A DNA stretch of 22,517 bases. Source: JAWOHX01 sp046484975 (lineage in GTDB: Bacteria > Bacillota > Clostridia > DUPQ01). The DNA is taken from positions 1-22,517 of the forward strand of contig JAWOHX010000087.1 of assembly GCA_046484975.1 (NCBI GenBank). Direction: 5' to 3'. Under the pieces are notes generated by a model that was not told the origin of the DNA, did no database searches, and saw nothing but the letters and a program-made list of their open reading frames with translations. The position numbers and the translations under genes were made by a program. The first letter of the stretch is position 1, and each line of letters opens with the position of its first letter. This document shows, piece after piece, positions 1-9,100 of the stretch.

Positions 1-954
1 GGCATCGCGGAGGTTTATGCACAGCACAGGGTGATGATTTCCGTAAGCGGCCACTACCACCGTGGAATTTCCCTGCAGGAGAAGGAAGGGGTATCATATT
101 TCGTCTGCCCGGCGCTTTGTGAGGCCCCTTTCTCCTATGCCGTGCTGACTTTGCGGGAGAACGGCTTTCACCTGGAGACGAAGAGACTGGACCTTTCCCA
201 TGCGGTCATGCTCCATGACCTGCATGTCCATACCAGGCTGGCCTATTGCGGGAAAGAGGAAATGGAGCCGGAGGCCATCATGGAAGCCGCCGGCCTGCTC
301 AACCTGTCCGGATTCGCCTTCACGGAGCATATGGCGCAACTCTATGTCCCGGGGGAGGATTTCTGGTCCGGGCGTTTCGTCGACCATCCGGGCATGATGG
401 AGAGGAACATGGGAACATACAGCGACAGGGTGTCGGAATACAGGGAACTGGTGGGTGGATGCAGAAACGGCCGTGTCCTCATGGGCGTCGAGGCCGAAGT
501 GGACAAGGACGGCAGGCTCTGCATGCTGGAGAGGGATAAAAACATCTGGGACATCGTTCTCGGTGCGGTGCATTTCCTGCCCGGGAGATGGGCGGACAAA
601 CCCCTGCAGGGGTTCATGTGGGCCAATGAGAGGCTGGCAGAGAACCGGGTCGACATCCTGGCCCATCCCTTTCGTTTCTTCCGAAAAAGCGGGGGAGGCC
701 CTCCCACGGACCTGTACAGGCCCTTGGCGAGGATCCTCAGGGAGCACAGGGTTGCTGCAGAGGTGAATTTCCACATCAACCGGCCGGATCCTTCTTTTTT
801 CAGGATCTGCCTGGAGGAAGGGGTGCGGATTTCCTTGGGGAGCGACGCACATGAGCTTCATATGATCGGATGCGACCGGCGGTATGTGGACTTCCTGGAA
901 ACCCTGGCCCCGCAGGAACAATGGGCGGACTTCCTGTACCGACCCGAAAGATAG
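1..954 (+). CDS. Metallophosphoesterase-PHP domain fusion protein, 5' end outside window
   Basis: The frame is open from base 1, so this is the C-terminal 317 residues of a longer protein; the GTG/ATG codons near 31-36 lie inside a domain and are not credible starts. Visible residues 1-71 end a calcineurin-like metallophosphoesterase: a GHYHRG (GHxH) metal motif is followed by a strand-rich tail with CPALCEAPF. A PHP domain starts at residue 72 with HDLHVHT. It continues with FTEH, GVEAEVD, LGAVHF, LAHPFRFF, EVNFH and the closing LGSDAHEL, so the usual PHP metal ligands (HxH, E, H, H, D-x-H) appear intact. PHP domains hydrolyse phosphoesters such as histidinol phosphate or nucleotides using two or three metals. 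The substrate here is unknown. The protein looks cytoplasmic. Its TAG stop overlaps the LexA box of uvrB. Domain calls are firm; joint function is not known. Confidence 0.85.
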   Translation, partial: GIAEVYAQHRVMISVSGHYHRGISLQEKEGVSYFVCPALCEAPFSYAVLTLRENGFHLETKRLDLSHAVMLHDLHVHTRLAYCGKEEMEPEAIMEAAGLLNLSGFAFTEHMAQLYVPGEDFWSGRFVDHPGMMERNMGTYSDRVSEYRELVGGCRNGRVLMGVEAEVDKDGRLCMLERDKNIWDIVLGAVHFLPGRWADKPLQGFMWANERLAENRVDILAHPFRFFRKSGGGPPTDLYRPLARILREHRVAAEVNFHINRPDPSFFRICLEEGVRISLGSDAHELHMIGCDRRYVDFLETLAPQEQWADFLYRPER

Positions 955-965
955 AACATGCGTTC
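954..965 (+). promoter_or_regulatory. LexA (SOS) operator of uvrB
   Basis: The sequence GAACATGCGTTC is an inverted repeat (GAAC-N4-GTTC) matching the Gram-positive LexA/DinR box, including the purine/pyrimidine preferences of the central four bases. It lies just upstream of the uvrB -35 element and starts at the last base of the preceding gene's TAG stop. uvrB is a classical SOS gene, so regulation by LexA is a well-founded inference. Confidence 0.85.
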
Positions 966-974
966 ATTTGTCCA

Positions 975-1003
975 TGGACAACGTGACTTCCCGGTGATAT
1001 AAT
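975..1003 (+). promoter_or_regulatory. sigma-A-type promoter of uvrB
   Basis: TGGACA (975-980), a 17-bp spacer and a perfect TATAAT (998-1003). Transcription would start near 1010, close to the GGGAG ribosome binding site at 1014-1018, which is 8 bases from the uvrB ATG. Confidence 0.8.
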
Positions 1004-1026
1004 TCCATACGTCGGGAGATTTTTTT

Positions 1027-3000
1027 ATGACTGAATTCAAGCTTGTCACCTCCATGAAGCCCACCGGGGACCAACCCAAGGCCATCGATTCCCTTGTGGA
1101 AGGAATCGAAAAGGGCATGAAGCACCAGACCATACTTGGTGTCACGGGATCGGGCAAGACATTCACCATGGCCAACGTGATCAGCCGGGTGCAGAGGCCC
1201 ACCCTTGTCATCGCCCACAACAAGACCCTGGTGGCCCAGCTTTTCAACGAGTTCAGGGAGCTGTTCCCGGAAAACTGCGTGGAGTATTTCGTCAGCTACT
1301 TTGACTATTACCAGCCCGAGGCGTATATCCCCTCAACGGACACATATATCGAGAAAGACTCCTCCATCAACGACGAGATCGACCAGCTGCGGCACTCCGC
1401 CACAGCTGCCCTGTTTGAACGCAGGGATGTCATTGTTGTGGCCTCTGTCTCTTGCATCTATGGCCTGGGTGACCCGGATGACTACACGAAGCTGATGGTT
1501 TCCCTGCGCAAGGGCATGGAACGGGACCGGGATGAGATCATCCGGCATCTCACGGACATCCAGTACACCAGGAATGAGATGGATTTCAAAAGGGGGACCT
1601 TCCGGGTCCGGGGGGACATCCTGGAAATCATGCCTTCCTATGAATCCAGCCGGGGCTATCGCGTCGAGTTCTTTGGCAACGAGATCGAAAGGATCACGGA
1701 GATGGACAGCCTGACGGGGGAAGTCTATGGTTCCCGCAATCATCTCGCCATATTCCCCGCATCCCACTTTGCCACTTCATCCGACAAGATGGACAATGCT
1801 GTGAAGGGGATCGAGGAGGAGCTCCGGGAGAGGCTTTCAGAGTTGCGGGGGCAGGAAAAGCTGTTGGAGGCGCAGAGGCTGGAGCAGAGAACCAATTATG
1901 ACCTGGAGATGCTCCGGAACACAGGCTTCTGCCAGGGCATCGAGAACTACTCCAGGCACATCAGCAACAGGCCGGCGAAAAGCCCTCCCTACACCCTCCT
2001 GGACTATTTCCCCGACGATTACCTGATGTTCATCGATGAATCCCATGCCACGGTGCCCCAGATCACGGGAATGTACAAGGGGGACAGGTCCCGGAAGGTG
2101 AGCCTGGTGGAATATGGGTTCAGGCTTCCCTCCGCCTATGACAACCGTCCCCTGGAATTCAAGGAGTTCACCGAAAGGCAGAACCAGGTGATCTATGTGA
2201 GTGCCACCCCCGCGGAATACGAGCGGAGCATCTCCCAGAATACCGTGGAACAAATCATCCGGCCGACAGGGCTGGTGGACCCTGCCGTGGAAGTCCGTCC
2301 CGTCAAAGGGCAGGTGGACGACCTGGTGGGTGAGATCCGGGAGACCGTCAAGCAAAAAAACCGGGTGCTGGTCACCACCCTGACGAAGAGGATGGCGGAG
2401 AACCTGACGGAGTATCTGGAGGACAAGGACATCAAGGCCAGGTACCTGCATGCGGACGTGGACACCCTCGAAAGGATGGAGATCATCCGGGACCTGCGGA
2501 AAGGTGAATTCGATGTCCTGGTGGGAATCAACCTGCTGCGGGAGGGTCTGGACCTCCCCGAGGTTTCCCTGGTGGCCATCCTGGATGCAGACAGGGAGGG
2601 GTTCCTCCGGAGCGCACGCTCCCTCATCCAGACCATCGGCAGGGCGGCAAGGAACATCGACGGGAAAGTCATCCTGTATGCGGATGTCATGACCCGGTCC
2701 ATGAAGGAGGCCATTGGGGAGACGGAGAGAAGAAGAGAGGTGCAGTCCCGTTACAACAAGGAACATGGCATCACTCCAGTGGGCATCCAAAAGGACATCT
2801 ACGATTCCATCAATGCACTGTTCCGGGAGGAAAAGAAGGAAGTCTATGAGATCAAGGGCATGAAGGACCTGCTGGCCAGAATCCAGACCCTGCAGGGCAA
2901 GATGAAGACAGCGGCGCAGCTGCTGGAGTTTGAAAAAGCGGCGTTGATAAGGGATGAGATTGGCATGCTGAAAAAACAGCAGAGGGAAATGGAAAAGTAA
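1027..3000 (+). CDS. uvrB: Excinuclease ABC subunit B (UvrB)
   Basis: UvrB is the damage-verifying helicase-like subunit of nucleotide excision repair. It is loaded by UvrA, grips DNA with a beta-hairpin and recruits UvrC for dual incision. The 657 residues match the usual family length. Visible in order: Walker A GVTGSGKT (K44), the beta-hairpin region with YFDYYQPEAYIP (near residue 100), the DESH Walker B motif (D337-H340), helicase motifs including SATPAEYE, GINLLREGLDLPEV and QTIGRAARN, and a C-terminal UVR coiled-coil (last ~35 residues) that contacts UvrC. The ATG follows GGGAG by 8 bases. The gene stands alone: uvrA is not adjacent, unlike many relatives, and it has its own SOS-type promoter. 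Identification is essentially certain. Confidence 0.99.
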   Translation: MTEFKLVTSMKPTGDQPKAIDSLVEGIEKGMKHQTILGVTGSGKTFTMANVISRVQRPTLVIAHNKTLVAQLFNEFRELFPENCVEYFVSYFDYYQPEAYIPSTDTYIEKDSSINDEIDQLRHSATAALFERRDVIVVASVSCIYGLGDPDDYTKLMVSLRKGMERDRDEIIRHLTDIQYTRNEMDFKRGTFRVRGDILEIMPSYESSRGYRVEFFGNEIERITEMDSLTGEVYGSRNHLAIFPASHFATSSDKMDNAVKGIEEELRERLSELRGQEKLLEAQRLEQRTNYDLEMLRNTGFCQGIENYSRHISNRPAKSPPYTLLDYFPDDYLMFIDESHATVPQITGMYKGDRSRKVSLVEYGFRLPSAYDNRPLEFKEFTERQNQVIYVSATPAEYERSISQNTVEQIIRPTGLVDPAVEVRPVKGQVDDLVGEIRETVKQKNRVLVTTLTKRMAENLTEYLEDKDIKARYLHADVDTLERMEIIRDLRKGEFDVLVGINLLREGLDLPEVSLVAILDADREGFLRSARSLIQTIGRAARNIDGKVILYADVMTRSMKEAIGETERRREVQSRYNKEHGITPVGIQKDIYDSINALFREEKKEVYEIKGMKDLLARIQTLQGKMKTAAQLLEFEKAALIRDEIGMLKKQQREMEK

Positions 3001-3010
3001 GGGAAAAAGG

Positions 3011-3043
3011 CATGGGGCGTCTTGTATTGCTCCGTGGTTTATT
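3011..3043 (+). terminator. Possible weak terminator after uvrB
   Basis: CATGGGGC (3011-3018) can pair with GCTCCGTG (3029-3036) as an 8-bp stem with two G-U wobbles and a 10-base loop, followed by GTTTATTA. The T-tract is interrupted and the hairpin overlaps the next promoter, so termination is probably partial. Confidence 0.3.
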
Positions 3044-3050
3044 ATATGAT
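3022..3050 (+). promoter_or_regulatory. Probable promoter of the oxidoreductase-mannosidase operon
   Basis: TTGTAT (3022-3027), a 17-bp spacer and TATGAT (3045-3050). The -10 is 5/6 and the -35 is weak (3/6). Transcription would start near 3057, just upstream of AGGAG (3060-3064). This supports the TTG start at 3075 over the ATG at 3012. Confidence 0.5.
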
Positions 3051-3074
3051 ACTCAAAAAAGGAGTGAATGTGTT

Positions 3075-4046
3075 TTGAAAGTGAAAGTAGGAATGTTCGG
3101 CATGAACGGCCACCAGATTCACGACCTGCTGTTGGACAACGGGAGAGCAGCCTGCGTTGCCATCGCGGGAATGTCTGACAGCCAGATTCCCGAACCATAC
3201 AGGAACAATCCGGACGTGAAGATATATACGACTTTTGAGGAACTCATCGCCGACGGCGATGTGCAGCTGGTTTCCCTGTGCTCTCCCATGAGAAAGGACC
3301 AGGAGGCCCAGGCCCTGGCTGCTCTGCGGGGAGGCAAGCATGTCTACAGTGAAAAACCGGCGGCGCTGTCCGAGGCAAAGCTGGACGAGATCCTTGCCAC
3401 CGCAAGGCAGGAGGGGAAACTATTCCATGAGATGGCCGGGACGTGTTTCGAGGAACCCTTCCTGACCATGCGTGACGTGGTCCAGTCAGGCGTGCTGGGG
3501 AAGATCATCCAGGTGTTCGCACAGAAATCCTATCCATATCACGACCGCAGGCCCCAGGACGACATCACCGACGGGGGGCTGATCCGCTGGGTGGGGGTTC
3601 ATGCCACCCGGTTCATCGAGCATACCACCGGACTGAAGATCGACAGGATCTATTCCGTGGAGACAACCCACGGCAATCCAGTCGAAGGAGGGGGCATGTG
3701 TACGGCTGCCAGCCTGATGATGACCCTTGACAACGGCGCCGTGGGCTCCATGGTATTGAATTACGCCAACCACCGCACCTTTGGGATCTGGGGCAACGAG
3801 CACCTGAGGATCTGGGGAACGGAAGGATTTGTGGAAGCCGTTGACGGCGTATCCAGGACCCGGCTTGTCCTTAAGGACAAGGACATGGGGGCATTGGAAC
3901 TCAAGCATGAGAACAAGGACTACTTTGAATATTTCCTGGACGAGATCCTGGAAAACAAACCCATGCCCATCACCCTGGAGGAAGAGCTCCACCCGTTGCG
4001 GGCGGTGATCCGGGCCAAGGAAAATGTCATGGAAAGGATTGGATGA
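3075..4046 (+). CDS. Gfo/Idh/MocA family oxidoreductase (first of tandem pair)
   Basis: A predicted NAD(P)-dependent sugar or polyol dehydrogenase of 323 residues, substrate unknown. The N-terminal Rossmann fold begins KVKVGMFGMNGHQ, an atypical dinucleotide loop. The family hallmark EKP (SEKPAAL, near residue 95) supplies the catalytic lysine. The middle part GGLIRWVGVHATRFIEH resembles the D/H-containing active-site helix, followed by the usual C-terminal beta-sheet domain. The start is taken as TTG at 3075: it is 10 bases after a good AGGAG, and the only upstream ATG in frame (3012) has no ribosome binding site and lies before the likely transcription start. It overlaps the next oxidoreductase gene by 4 bases (ATGA), indicating translational coupling. 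No signal peptide; cytoplasmic. Confidence 0.85.
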   Translation: MKVKVGMFGMNGHQIHDLLLDNGRAACVAIAGMSDSQIPEPYRNNPDVKIYTTFEELIADGDVQLVSLCSPMRKDQEAQALAALRGGKHVYSEKPAALSEAKLDEILATARQEGKLFHEMAGTCFEEPFLTMRDVVQSGVLGKIIQVFAQKSYPYHDRRPQDDITDGGLIRWVGVHATRFIEHTTGLKIDRIYSVETTHGNPVEGGGMCTAASLMMTLDNGAVGSMVLNYANHRTFGIWGNEHLRIWGTEGFVEAVDGVSRTRLVLKDKDMGALELKHENKDYFEYFLDEILENKPMPITLEEELHPLRAVIRAKENVMERIG

Positions 4047-5248
4047 ATATGAAACTGGTCATAGTGGGTGTCAGCGGTTATGCCAAGGTCTTTATCAAGG
4101 CCATGTTCGAGAACAAGCCGGGGGAGGATTTCGAGGTGGCCGGCTATGTCTATCCCCGGTCCAGAACCAGTCCCATCCCGGAGGAACTGACGGCCAACCA
4201 CATCCAAAGGTTTGACTCCCTCGAGGAGTTCTATGCCAACCACACCGCCGACCTGGTCATCATTTCCTCTCCCATCAACCTGCATCTGGAACAGACGGTG
4301 ACGGCCTTACGCAACGGATCCCATGTCCTTTGCGAGAAACCCATCGCCGCCACCATCCAGGACGCCAGGGAAATGGAGAGGGTTTCCATGGAGACCGGGA
4401 AGTTCATATCCGTGGGATTCCAATGGTCCTTTGCAGAACCCATTTTACAGTTGAAAAAGGACATTCTCGACGGTGTCTACGGGAAGCCGGTAAGCGCAAG
4501 GACCGTGGTCCAGTGGCCACGGACCATCCGTTACTACAAACGGGCCGGATGGGCTGGAAAAATCAAGGATGAAGACGGCCACTGGGTGCTGGACAGCGTG
4601 GCCAACAACGCCACAGCCCATTTCCTGCACAACATGTTCTTTCTCTTGGGTGAGACCATCGACACCTCCGATCATCCTGCGGAGATCAAGGCGGAAATCT
4701 ACCGGGCCAATGAGATCGAAAACTATGACACATTCATGGGAAAGATGAAGACACGCAGGGGCGTTGACCTTCTTTTCCTGGCCAGCCACGCCGTGGAAAA
4801 CAACGTGCATCCGGTTTTTGAATTCATTTTTGAAAAAGGGAAGATCACCTTTGATTATGCAAAGGACAGTATCCTGTACGGCCATGTTTCCGGGGGAAGC
4901 GTGAAAAGCTACGGGAACCCCTTCGACGACGAGATGCGTAAAATCTTCACCTGCATCCGCACCATCCGAGGGGAGGACACCAATCCCTGTCCCATCGAAG
5001 CCGCTACTCCCCAGCTCATCACCATCAACGCGGTGTCCGAGCATCTGGAGATCGTGGATTTCCCGGAGGAAGTGAAGCGGAGAAAGAAACTGGAAGACAC
5101 CGAGCTGGTTTATGTCGAAGGACTGAACCAGGTCCTTGAGGACTGTTATGACAGGAATATGCTTCCTTCCGAGGCAGGATATTCCTGGGCGAAGGACCAG
5201 GGGAGTTTCACAGTCGGTGAATACAATTTCTTCAAAGGCGTGAAATAG
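4043..5248 (+). CDS. Gfo/Idh/MocA family oxidoreductase (second of tandem pair)
   Basis: A 401-residue relative of the preceding protein but longer and clearly divergent. The Rossmann start is KLVIVGVSGYAKVF and the EKP lysine motif is CEKPIAATIQDA. The active-site segment reads WVLDSVANNATAHFLHN, where the usual catalytic His-bearing helix is expected; RTIRYYKRAGWAGKIK upstream is typical of one carbohydrate-cluster subgroup. A C-terminal tail of about 60 residues extends beyond the common fold. The ATG at 4043 overlaps the previous stop as ATGA; an alternative ATG lies two codons later at 4049. Reaction inferred: NAD(P)-dependent oxidation or reduction of a sugar hydroxyl. Two different members in tandem often act in sequence or as partners on one substrate, but nothing here names it. 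Confidence 0.88.
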   Translation: MNMKLVIVGVSGYAKVFIKAMFENKPGEDFEVAGYVYPRSRTSPIPEELTANHIQRFDSLEEFYANHTADLVIISSPINLHLEQTVTALRNGSHVLCEKPIAATIQDAREMERVSMETGKFISVGFQWSFAEPILQLKKDILDGVYGKPVSARTVVQWPRTIRYYKRAGWAGKIKDEDGHWVLDSVANNATAHFLHNMFFLLGETIDTSDHPAEIKAEIYRANEIENYDTFMGKMKTRRGVDLLFLASHAVENNVHPVFEFIFEKGKITFDYAKDSILYGHVSGGSVKSYGNPFDDEMRKIFTCIRTIRGEDTNPCPIEAATPQLITINAVSEHLEIVDFPEEVKRRKKLEDTELVYVEGLNQVLEDCYDRNMLPSEAGYSWAKDQGSFTVGEYNFFKGVK

Positions 5249-5318
5249 TTGTTTGACAGACCGGAGCACCTGTGGGGATCCGGCCTGCTGTCTGCAGGGA
5301 AATGAGTCTGGGGACATC

Positions 5319-5780
5319 ATGTTGGAGCTGATGAGAAAAAGAAAAAGCGTCCGGGAATACCGGGATCAGGAGATTCCGGAAAACGTGTTGCATGAAATTC
5401 TGGAATGTGCCCGTCTCAGCCCTTCCTCCAGGGCAAGGAAACCCTGGCTTTTTTATGCATGCAGGGACAGAGGAATCATCGAGGCCTTGTCTGATTCCAG
5501 GGAGCACGGGCTCGGGTTCCTGAAGGACGCTCCTGCGGCCATCGTGGTGGCCGGCTATCCTTCTGTAAGTGATGTTTGGATTGAGGATTGTTCCATCGCG
5601 GCTTTCGCCATCCTGCTGGAAGCGGAAGACCTGGGGCTTGGGGCATGCTGGGGACAGATCCGGAACCGGACCACGGGAGAGGGAGGGGACAGTTCCTCAC
5701 GGGTCAAGGAAATATGCGGCATGGATCCGCAATGCCAGGTCCTCTGTGTCATCGGCCTGGGATATAAAAGGGAAGAATAA
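5319..5780 (+). CDS. Small nitroreductase-family flavoprotein
   Basis: A 153-residue member of the FMN-dependent nitroreductase fold. RKRKSVREY near the N-terminus matches the usual FMN-phosphate-binding RRSVR segment. LECARLSPSSRARKPW replaces the common A-P-S-x-x-N-x-Q-PW stretch, so the FMN-contacting Asn/Gln are not conserved. LEAEDLGLGACWGQI and VLCVIGLGYK match later core strands. It ends just after this point, at the short end for the family. The ATG at 5319 follows GGGGA by 4 bases; an upstream in-frame ATG at 5253 has no ribosome binding site. It sits 70 bases after the oxidoreductase pair and 10 bases before the phosphatase-like gene, so it is probably in the same operon. Electron acceptor unknown. 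Confidence 0.8.
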   Translation: MLELMRKRKSVREYRDQEIPENVLHEILECARLSPSSRARKPWLFYACRDRGIIEALSDSREHGLGFLKDAPAAIVVAGYPSVSDVWIEDCSIAAFAILLEAEDLGLGACWGQIRNRTTGEGGDSSSRVKEICGMDPQCQVLCVIGLGYKREE

Positions 5781-5790
5781 GAGGGAAGAT

Positions 5791-6195
5791 ATGAAAAAAG
5801 AAATTGCCTTCGTATGCCTGGCAAACACTTCAAGGAGCCAGATGGCGGAAGTATTCGCAAAAAACGATACGAAGGGATGCATGGCCATCTACAGTGCCGG
5901 GGTCAACCCCGGCTACTCCATCAATGAGAATGTCATCCTTGTCATGGAGGAGCTGGGCCTGAAGATGGACAACCAATATCCCAAGAAAATCCAGGAGATA
6001 CCGGGAAAAGTGGATGTTCTGGTCATCATGGACCCCGTACTGGAGGTCCAGGGGATATCCGCTGAAAAAGTGCTGCGATGGGACATCCAGGATCCCGTGG
6101 GCAAAGAGGTGGCCTTTTTCAGGGAGACCCGGGATATGATCCGCATGAAAGTCGCCGACCTGGTGGAAGAGCAGGAAAGGAATTGCACCGTATGA
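5791..6195 (+). CDS. ArsC-like / low-molecular-weight protein-tyrosine-phosphatase family protein
   Basis: 134 residues with the low-molecular-weight phosphatase P-loop CLANTSRS (Cys9, Arg15) followed by QMAE, as in thioredoxin-linked ArsC, and a late WDIQDP segment matching the W-D-I-x-D-P region that carries the general-acid Asp. The family contains arsenate reductases and phosphatases. The only other cysteines are Cys30 and Cys132; the resolving pair expected near residues 82 and 89 of Bacillus ArsC is absent, so classical thioredoxin-coupled arsenate reduction is unlikely. GAGGGA precedes the ATG by 4 bases. The stop overlaps the mannosidase start (ATGATG). No arsenic-resistance gene is nearby. 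A phosphatase role is inferred; substrate unknown. Confidence 0.8.
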   Translation: MKKEIAFVCLANTSRSQMAEVFAKNDTKGCMAIYSAGVNPGYSINENVILVMEELGLKMDNQYPKKIQEIPGKVDVLVIMDPVLEVQGISAEKVLRWDIQDPVGKEVAFFRETRDMIRMKVADLVEEQERNCTV

Positions 6196-9100
6196 TGTAT
6201 CTGGCTGAAAAACATTGTCTGAAGGTATTGAAGGAACTGGAGAAACTCAAAATCAAGCGGGAGATCCCGTTGAACCAAATCATGTGCATGGGCGGGGACA
6301 TCAGGGGCAGGGAGGACATCGCCATGGATTCCCCCCTCCTGACAACCTACGAACCCGGCAGTTCCTGGGGACAGGACGGGAAAAACCATCTTTTCAGGAT
6401 GGATTTCCATGTACCCGGGGATTTGGAAGGGGAGGCACTGTTCTTCTCGGTGGAGACCGGGGGGGACGGCAAATGGGACATGGCCAGGAACCCCCAGTTC
6501 ATGCTTTTCATCAACGGGTCCCCCTGGCAGGGACTGGACAAGGGCCATACAAGTTCCATGATGACCCAGGCAGCGAAAGCCGGGGAGATCCACCGCATCG
6601 CCCTGGACGGTTTCCCCGGCATGAAAGAGGGGGGCCTTCGGATGCAGTGCAAGGTCCTGGTATGGGACCTTCAGGTTGAACGGCTGTATTACAACATCAA
6701 GATTCCCTCGGACATGGTTCCCAGGATCAAGGATGATAAAACCAGAAGCGACATCCTGAACCATCTGGAAACCGCAATGGGGATCATCGACTTCCGGAAA
6801 CCCCGTTCAACACATTTCTACTCCTCCGTGGAGAAAGCCAACCACTATATGGAAGAGGAATTCTACGGCAGTTTCTGCGGGAACTCCAGCGGTGTCGTCA
6901 AAGGGGTGGGACACACCCATATCGATGTTGCCTGGTTATGGCCCATCTCCCAGACAAGGCAGAAGGTCGTCCGGAGTTTCTCCACCGTGCTCCATCTCAT
7001 GGACTTGTATCCCGAATACCTGTTCATGTCCAGCCAGCCACAGCTCTACCAGTTCATCAAAGAGGACAGGCCGGATATCTACGAAAAGATCAGGCAAAGG
7101 GTCAGGGAGGGCAGATGGGAGCCGGAGGGAGGCATGTGGCTGGAAGCGGACTGCAACCTGGCCAGCGGGGAAGCCTTTGTCAGGCAGTTTCTGTACGGCT
7201 GCCGGTTTTTCAAGGAGGAGTTCAATGCGGAATGCAGGGTCCTCTGGCTGCCTGACGTGTTCGGATACAGCGCTGCCCTTCCCCAGATCATGAAAAAATC
7301 CAACATCGAGTATTTCATGACCACGAAGATTTTCTGGAATGAATACAACCGGTTCCCATATGAGACCTTCGAATGGGAAGGCATCGACGGCTCCAAGGTC
7401 CTTGCTCATTTCATCACCGCCACGGATACCCAGGATCCTGCAAGGCGTTACGGCTCCACCTACAACGGGGTCCTGTCCACTCCTCATGTCTTCGGGGCCT
7501 TTGAGAATTATCACCAGAAAGGCATCAACGACACCGTGCTCATGAGCTTTGGGTACGGCGACGGGGGAGGGGGACCCACCAGGGAGATGCTGGAGGAAGG
7601 AAGGCGCCTGGGAAAAGGGGTCCCGGGGGCGCCGAAATTCGAAATGACCACCTCCAGGGATTTCTTTGAGGAACTGGACCGGAAGGTCAGGGACAACAAA
7701 AGGCTCCCGAAATGGGTGGGGGAACTCTACCTGGAGTACCACAGGGGAACCTACACCTCGGTGGGAAGGAACAAGAGGAACAACAGGAAAAGCGAGTTTC
7801 TTCTCCGGGAAGTGGAGCTTTTCGGATATTTCGCCGGGCAGGAAGGACTCATGGATTATCCGGAGGCAAGCCTGAAGGAAAACTGGGAGCGGGTGCTGCT
7901 CCACCAGTTCCACGATATCCTCCCCGGATCCTCCATCCGGGAGGTATACGAGGACAGCGATGCGGATTACAGCACCGTGTTTGATCAGGGCGGCCGCATG
8001 TTGGAGGAGCGCCTTCATGCCCTGGCAGCCAAAGCCTCAGATGGAAAGGACCAGTGCGTGGTGTTCAATTCCTTGTCATTCAACAGGAAGGACATTGCCA
8101 GGGTGGAGGTGAAAAAAGTCTTCACCCATGCCCTGACCCCGGAGAATGAGCATATACAGGGGCAAATGGTTTGGGAGGACGGGAAGATGTATTTCCTTTT
8201 CACAGCCGAGGTCCCGTCCATGGGCTACAGGACATATTCCCTGGAAAGAAAAACCCAGTCCGTGGATGCCCCTCTCCAGGTCAGCCCGCAGGCCATGGAG
8301 AACAGGTTCTTCCGGATTGAATTCGACGCGTCCATGGGCATCATATCACTGCTGGACAAACGAAACGGCAGGCAGCTGGTCAGGGAAAACCAGAAAGCCA
8401 ACCAGCTCATCGCATTTGAAGACAAACCCATCAACTGGGATGCCTGGGACATCAACATCTACTACAACGACAAATCCTGGGAGATCGATGAGGTCCTGGA
8501 AACGGAGGTCATGGAAACGGGGCCGGTGCGTGGATCCCTGAGAATAAAGAGGAAATTCCTGGACTCGGTGATCAGCCAGACCATCCAGATCTATGCCGAT
8601 GTCCCCAGGGTTGATTTTGATACGGAGATCGACTGGCAGGAAACGGACATCCTGCTCAAGGCGGCATTTCCCATGGACATCCACACCAGCAAGGCTACCT
8701 ATGAGATCCAATACGGGAACGTGGAGCGGCCCACCCACTGGAACACCAGCTGGGACTATGCCAGGTTTGAAGTCAGCGCCCACAAATGGGCGGACATATC
8801 CGAATCCGGATATGGTGTCAGCCTGCTGAACGACTGCAAATATGGCCACGACATCAAGGATTCCGTGATGAGGCTGACCCTGCTCAAGTCCGCAGCGTAT
8901 CCCAATCCGGTGGCGGACATCGGGAACCACAGGATGGTGTATTCCCTGTATCCCCATATGGATGATTTCAAAAAAGGCGGGACAGTGGACATGGCCTATA
9001 TGCTCAACTGCCCGTTGAGAGGGGTGTTCGTGGACGAAGGAACAGGGGACTCTGGAAAAAGCAAGTCCTTCATCGGCCTCGACAAGGAGAACGTGGTCAT

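Noticed and set aside
3012..3074. Longer N-terminus for the first oxidoreductase (ATG 3012)
   Set aside because: No ribosome site; it lies upstream of the likely -10 (3045-3050), and the extra 21 residues are not part of the Rossmann fold.
1837..3198. Long minus-strand open frame (453 codons) opposite uvrB
   Set aside because: It is fully antisense to an unambiguous UvrB, has a low-complexity His/Gln/Leu-rich composition with no family motif, and no ribosome site or promoter.
5253..5298. TTGACA (5253-5258) and small CCTGC/GCAGG hairpin (5284-5298) between genes
   Set aside because: No -10 at a workable distance, a 5-bp stem only, and no T-tract; treated as operon spacer.
5791..6195. Naming this gene arsC as an arsenate reductase
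   Set aside because: The resolving cysteines of thioredoxin-linked ArsC are missing and no arsenic genes are near.
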